Below are positions 41,035 to 41,800 of a DNA stretch of 41,800 nucleotides, piece after piece. The position numbers and the translations under genes were made by a program. This DNA is from a bacterium. Lineage in GTDB: Bacteria; Bacillota; Clostridia; Oscillospirales; CAG-272. The DNA lies in assembly GCA_004558975.1 (NCBI GenBank), contig SFZB01000001.1:1-41800 (forward strand), given 5' to 3'. The stretch's first letter is position 1. Every line of letters starts with the position of its first letter. Below the pieces are notes generated by a model. That model did no database searches and was not told the origin of the DNA. It saw nothing but the letters and a program-made list of their open reading frames with translations.

Positions 41035-41268
41035 ACAGCCATCATCGGATGCGAAAACCTCTTTTGTAAACAAGAGAAGATTCCGCCGCGTCCCGAAAAA
41101 CGCAAGACGTTTTGCTCGCGACACAGACACCGGGATTCAATCGTCATTTCCGCAATCGGGGCTTTTGTCGGGCAAAGCAGGCGAAAAGGATTTCCTTTAC
41201 ATACCCACTCCACGAAAGATTCCGAGCGTCGCCGTACCGAACCTTTACACGCCGCGCCTCTCCCTCAT
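41035..41268. other. Gene-free stretch after yifB
   Basis: Nothing recognisable beyond a short weak inverted repeat near 41070-41085 (CTCTT...AAGAG) that could end the yifB transcript. No ribosome binding site or family-like frame. Confidence 0.4.
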
Positions 41269-41464
41269 GTAGGGGCGACCATCGGTCGTCCGCTCCATCC
41301 GCAACGTTCATCGACGATTGCGCCTTTTGCGTCACATCAGCCTCCCGCTATCCGTAGGGGCGACCATCGGTCGCCCACTCTATCGGTAGCACTCACCGAC
41401 CGTCAAACCTTTTGCCCTTCGCCCTCCCCTGCGCCCGTAGGGGCGACCATCGGTCGCCCGCTCC
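41269..41464 (+). repeat. Second tandem array of the hairpin repeat unit
   Basis: Three copies with GTAGGG starts at 41269, 41354 and 41437 (periods 85 and 83); hairpin stems at 41273-41291 (one mismatch), 41358-41376 and 41441-41459. The interval before the last copy is almost the same as that in the array at 38061-38147, showing both arrays belong to one family in the same orientation. The following 41465-41672 is AT-rich toward the tRNA and holds no gene. Confidence 0.88.
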
Positions 41465-41672
41465 CAGGACGCATTCCGACCGCTCTGCAACGCCCTCGAC
41501 ACTTTATGACAATACAGGGGACAACCCCCGCTCGCCCTCCGCACCCCGAGATTTTTTGACGACGCGGATTCCGAAAACGCACTTTTTCGGGAGGAACGGC
41601 GGCGGAATTTTTGCCCGAAATTTCGGAAATGTATAAATTAAAAAGAAGCGGGAGAAAATTTAGAAAAAACTA

Positions 41673-41701
41673 TTGACAATCCACCGCCCGACTGTTATAA
41701 T
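41673..41701 (+). promoter_or_regulatory. Consensus SigA promoter for tRNA-Val
   Basis: -35 TTGACA (41673-41678), 17-bp spacer, -10 TATAAT (41696-41701), both fully consensus, preceded by an A/T-rich stretch that could act as an UP element. The start is expected near 41708, about 24 nt before the tRNA. Confidence 0.9.
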
Positions 41702-41731
41702 TTAATCCGTCGCCGCAAAAGTGGTGACAAC

Positions 41732-41800
41732 GGGAGCATAGCTCAGTTGGGAGAGCATCTGCCTTACAAGCAGAGGGTCATAGGTTCGAGCCCTATTGTT
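41732..41800 (+). tRNA. tRNA-Val (anticodon UAC), truncated at the window end
   Basis: The cloverleaf is complete up to position 69: acceptor GGGAGCA, TA, D-arm GCTC...GAGC, anticodon stem TCTGC/GCAGA with loop CTTACAA (anticodon TAC), variable GGGTC, T-arm ATAGG-TTCGAGC-CCTAT, then TGTT of the 3' acceptor strand. The last three or four bases lie beyond the window. The strong promoter at 41673-41701 suggests this is the first gene of a tRNA or tRNA/rRNA operon. Confidence 0.95.

Overview
The window reads as the chromosome of a high-GC, endospore-forming Clostridia-type Firmicute, probably an uncultured gut lineage. The taxonomic call is inference. It rests on dipicolinate synthase genes, an RNase M5-type TOPRIM protein, a U32 peptidase with the exact family signature, a CvpA-family protein, GldG/DUF4340-type ABC modules, and strong SigA-type promoters (TTGACA-like, 17-18 bp spacer, mostly TACAAT or TATAAT). 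Gene density is high. Third-position GC creates many long antisense shadow frames, which are left out.

Layout. 0.2-1.6 kb: dpaA-dpaB (spore dipicolinate). 2.1-4.2 kb: a zinc-ribbon Sel1-repeat protein and a divergent small membrane protein. 4.2-4.6 kb: palindromic dispersed repeats. 4.7-7.4 kb (minus): rnhA and an exported trigger-factor-like protein. 7.5-15.9 kb (minus): a five-gene operon of ABC ATPase, ABC-2 permease, two GldG-type proteins and a very long DUF4340-type protein. 16.3-20.6 kb (minus): a housekeeping operon of U32 peptidase, Maf, endonuclease III and RNase M5-like protein. 21.1-22.7 kb (minus): an extended CvpA-like membrane protein.

22.9-35.3 kb is a surface-polysaccharide locus made of two convergent transcription units. 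The plus unit carries rmlD, rmlC, a GT2 glycosyltransferase, a Wzy-like polymerase, a second GT2, a Wzx flippase and a CDP-alcohol phosphotransferase homologue. The minus unit carries rmlA, rmlB, a class V aminotransferase and a cytidylyltransferase (TagD-type) fused to a Gfo/Idh/MocA-like domain. Together they encode all four dTDP-L-rhamnose enzymes, glycan assembly and export, and what looks like a private pathway for activating an amino- or polyol-phosphate with CTP and placing it on the glycan. This last module is the most promising candidate for an undescribed system: the phosphotransferase has His instead of the last motif Asp, and the oxidoreductase half has lost the Lys of its EKP motif.

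36.1-37.8 kb (minus): a cysteine-rich lipoprotein coupled to an Lgt carrying a C-terminal SHOCT segment. 38.3-39.3 kb (minus): a protein that looks like a truncated, degenerate AroE-AroK fusion. 39.5-41.0 kb (plus): a YifB/ComM AAA+ protein. 41.73 kb to the window end: tRNA-Val(UAC), cut off 3-4 nt before its 3' end. A dispersed hairpin repeat (core GGGCGACC-loop-GGTCGCCC) occurs about a dozen times between genes, twice as tandem arrays of units of about 82 bp.
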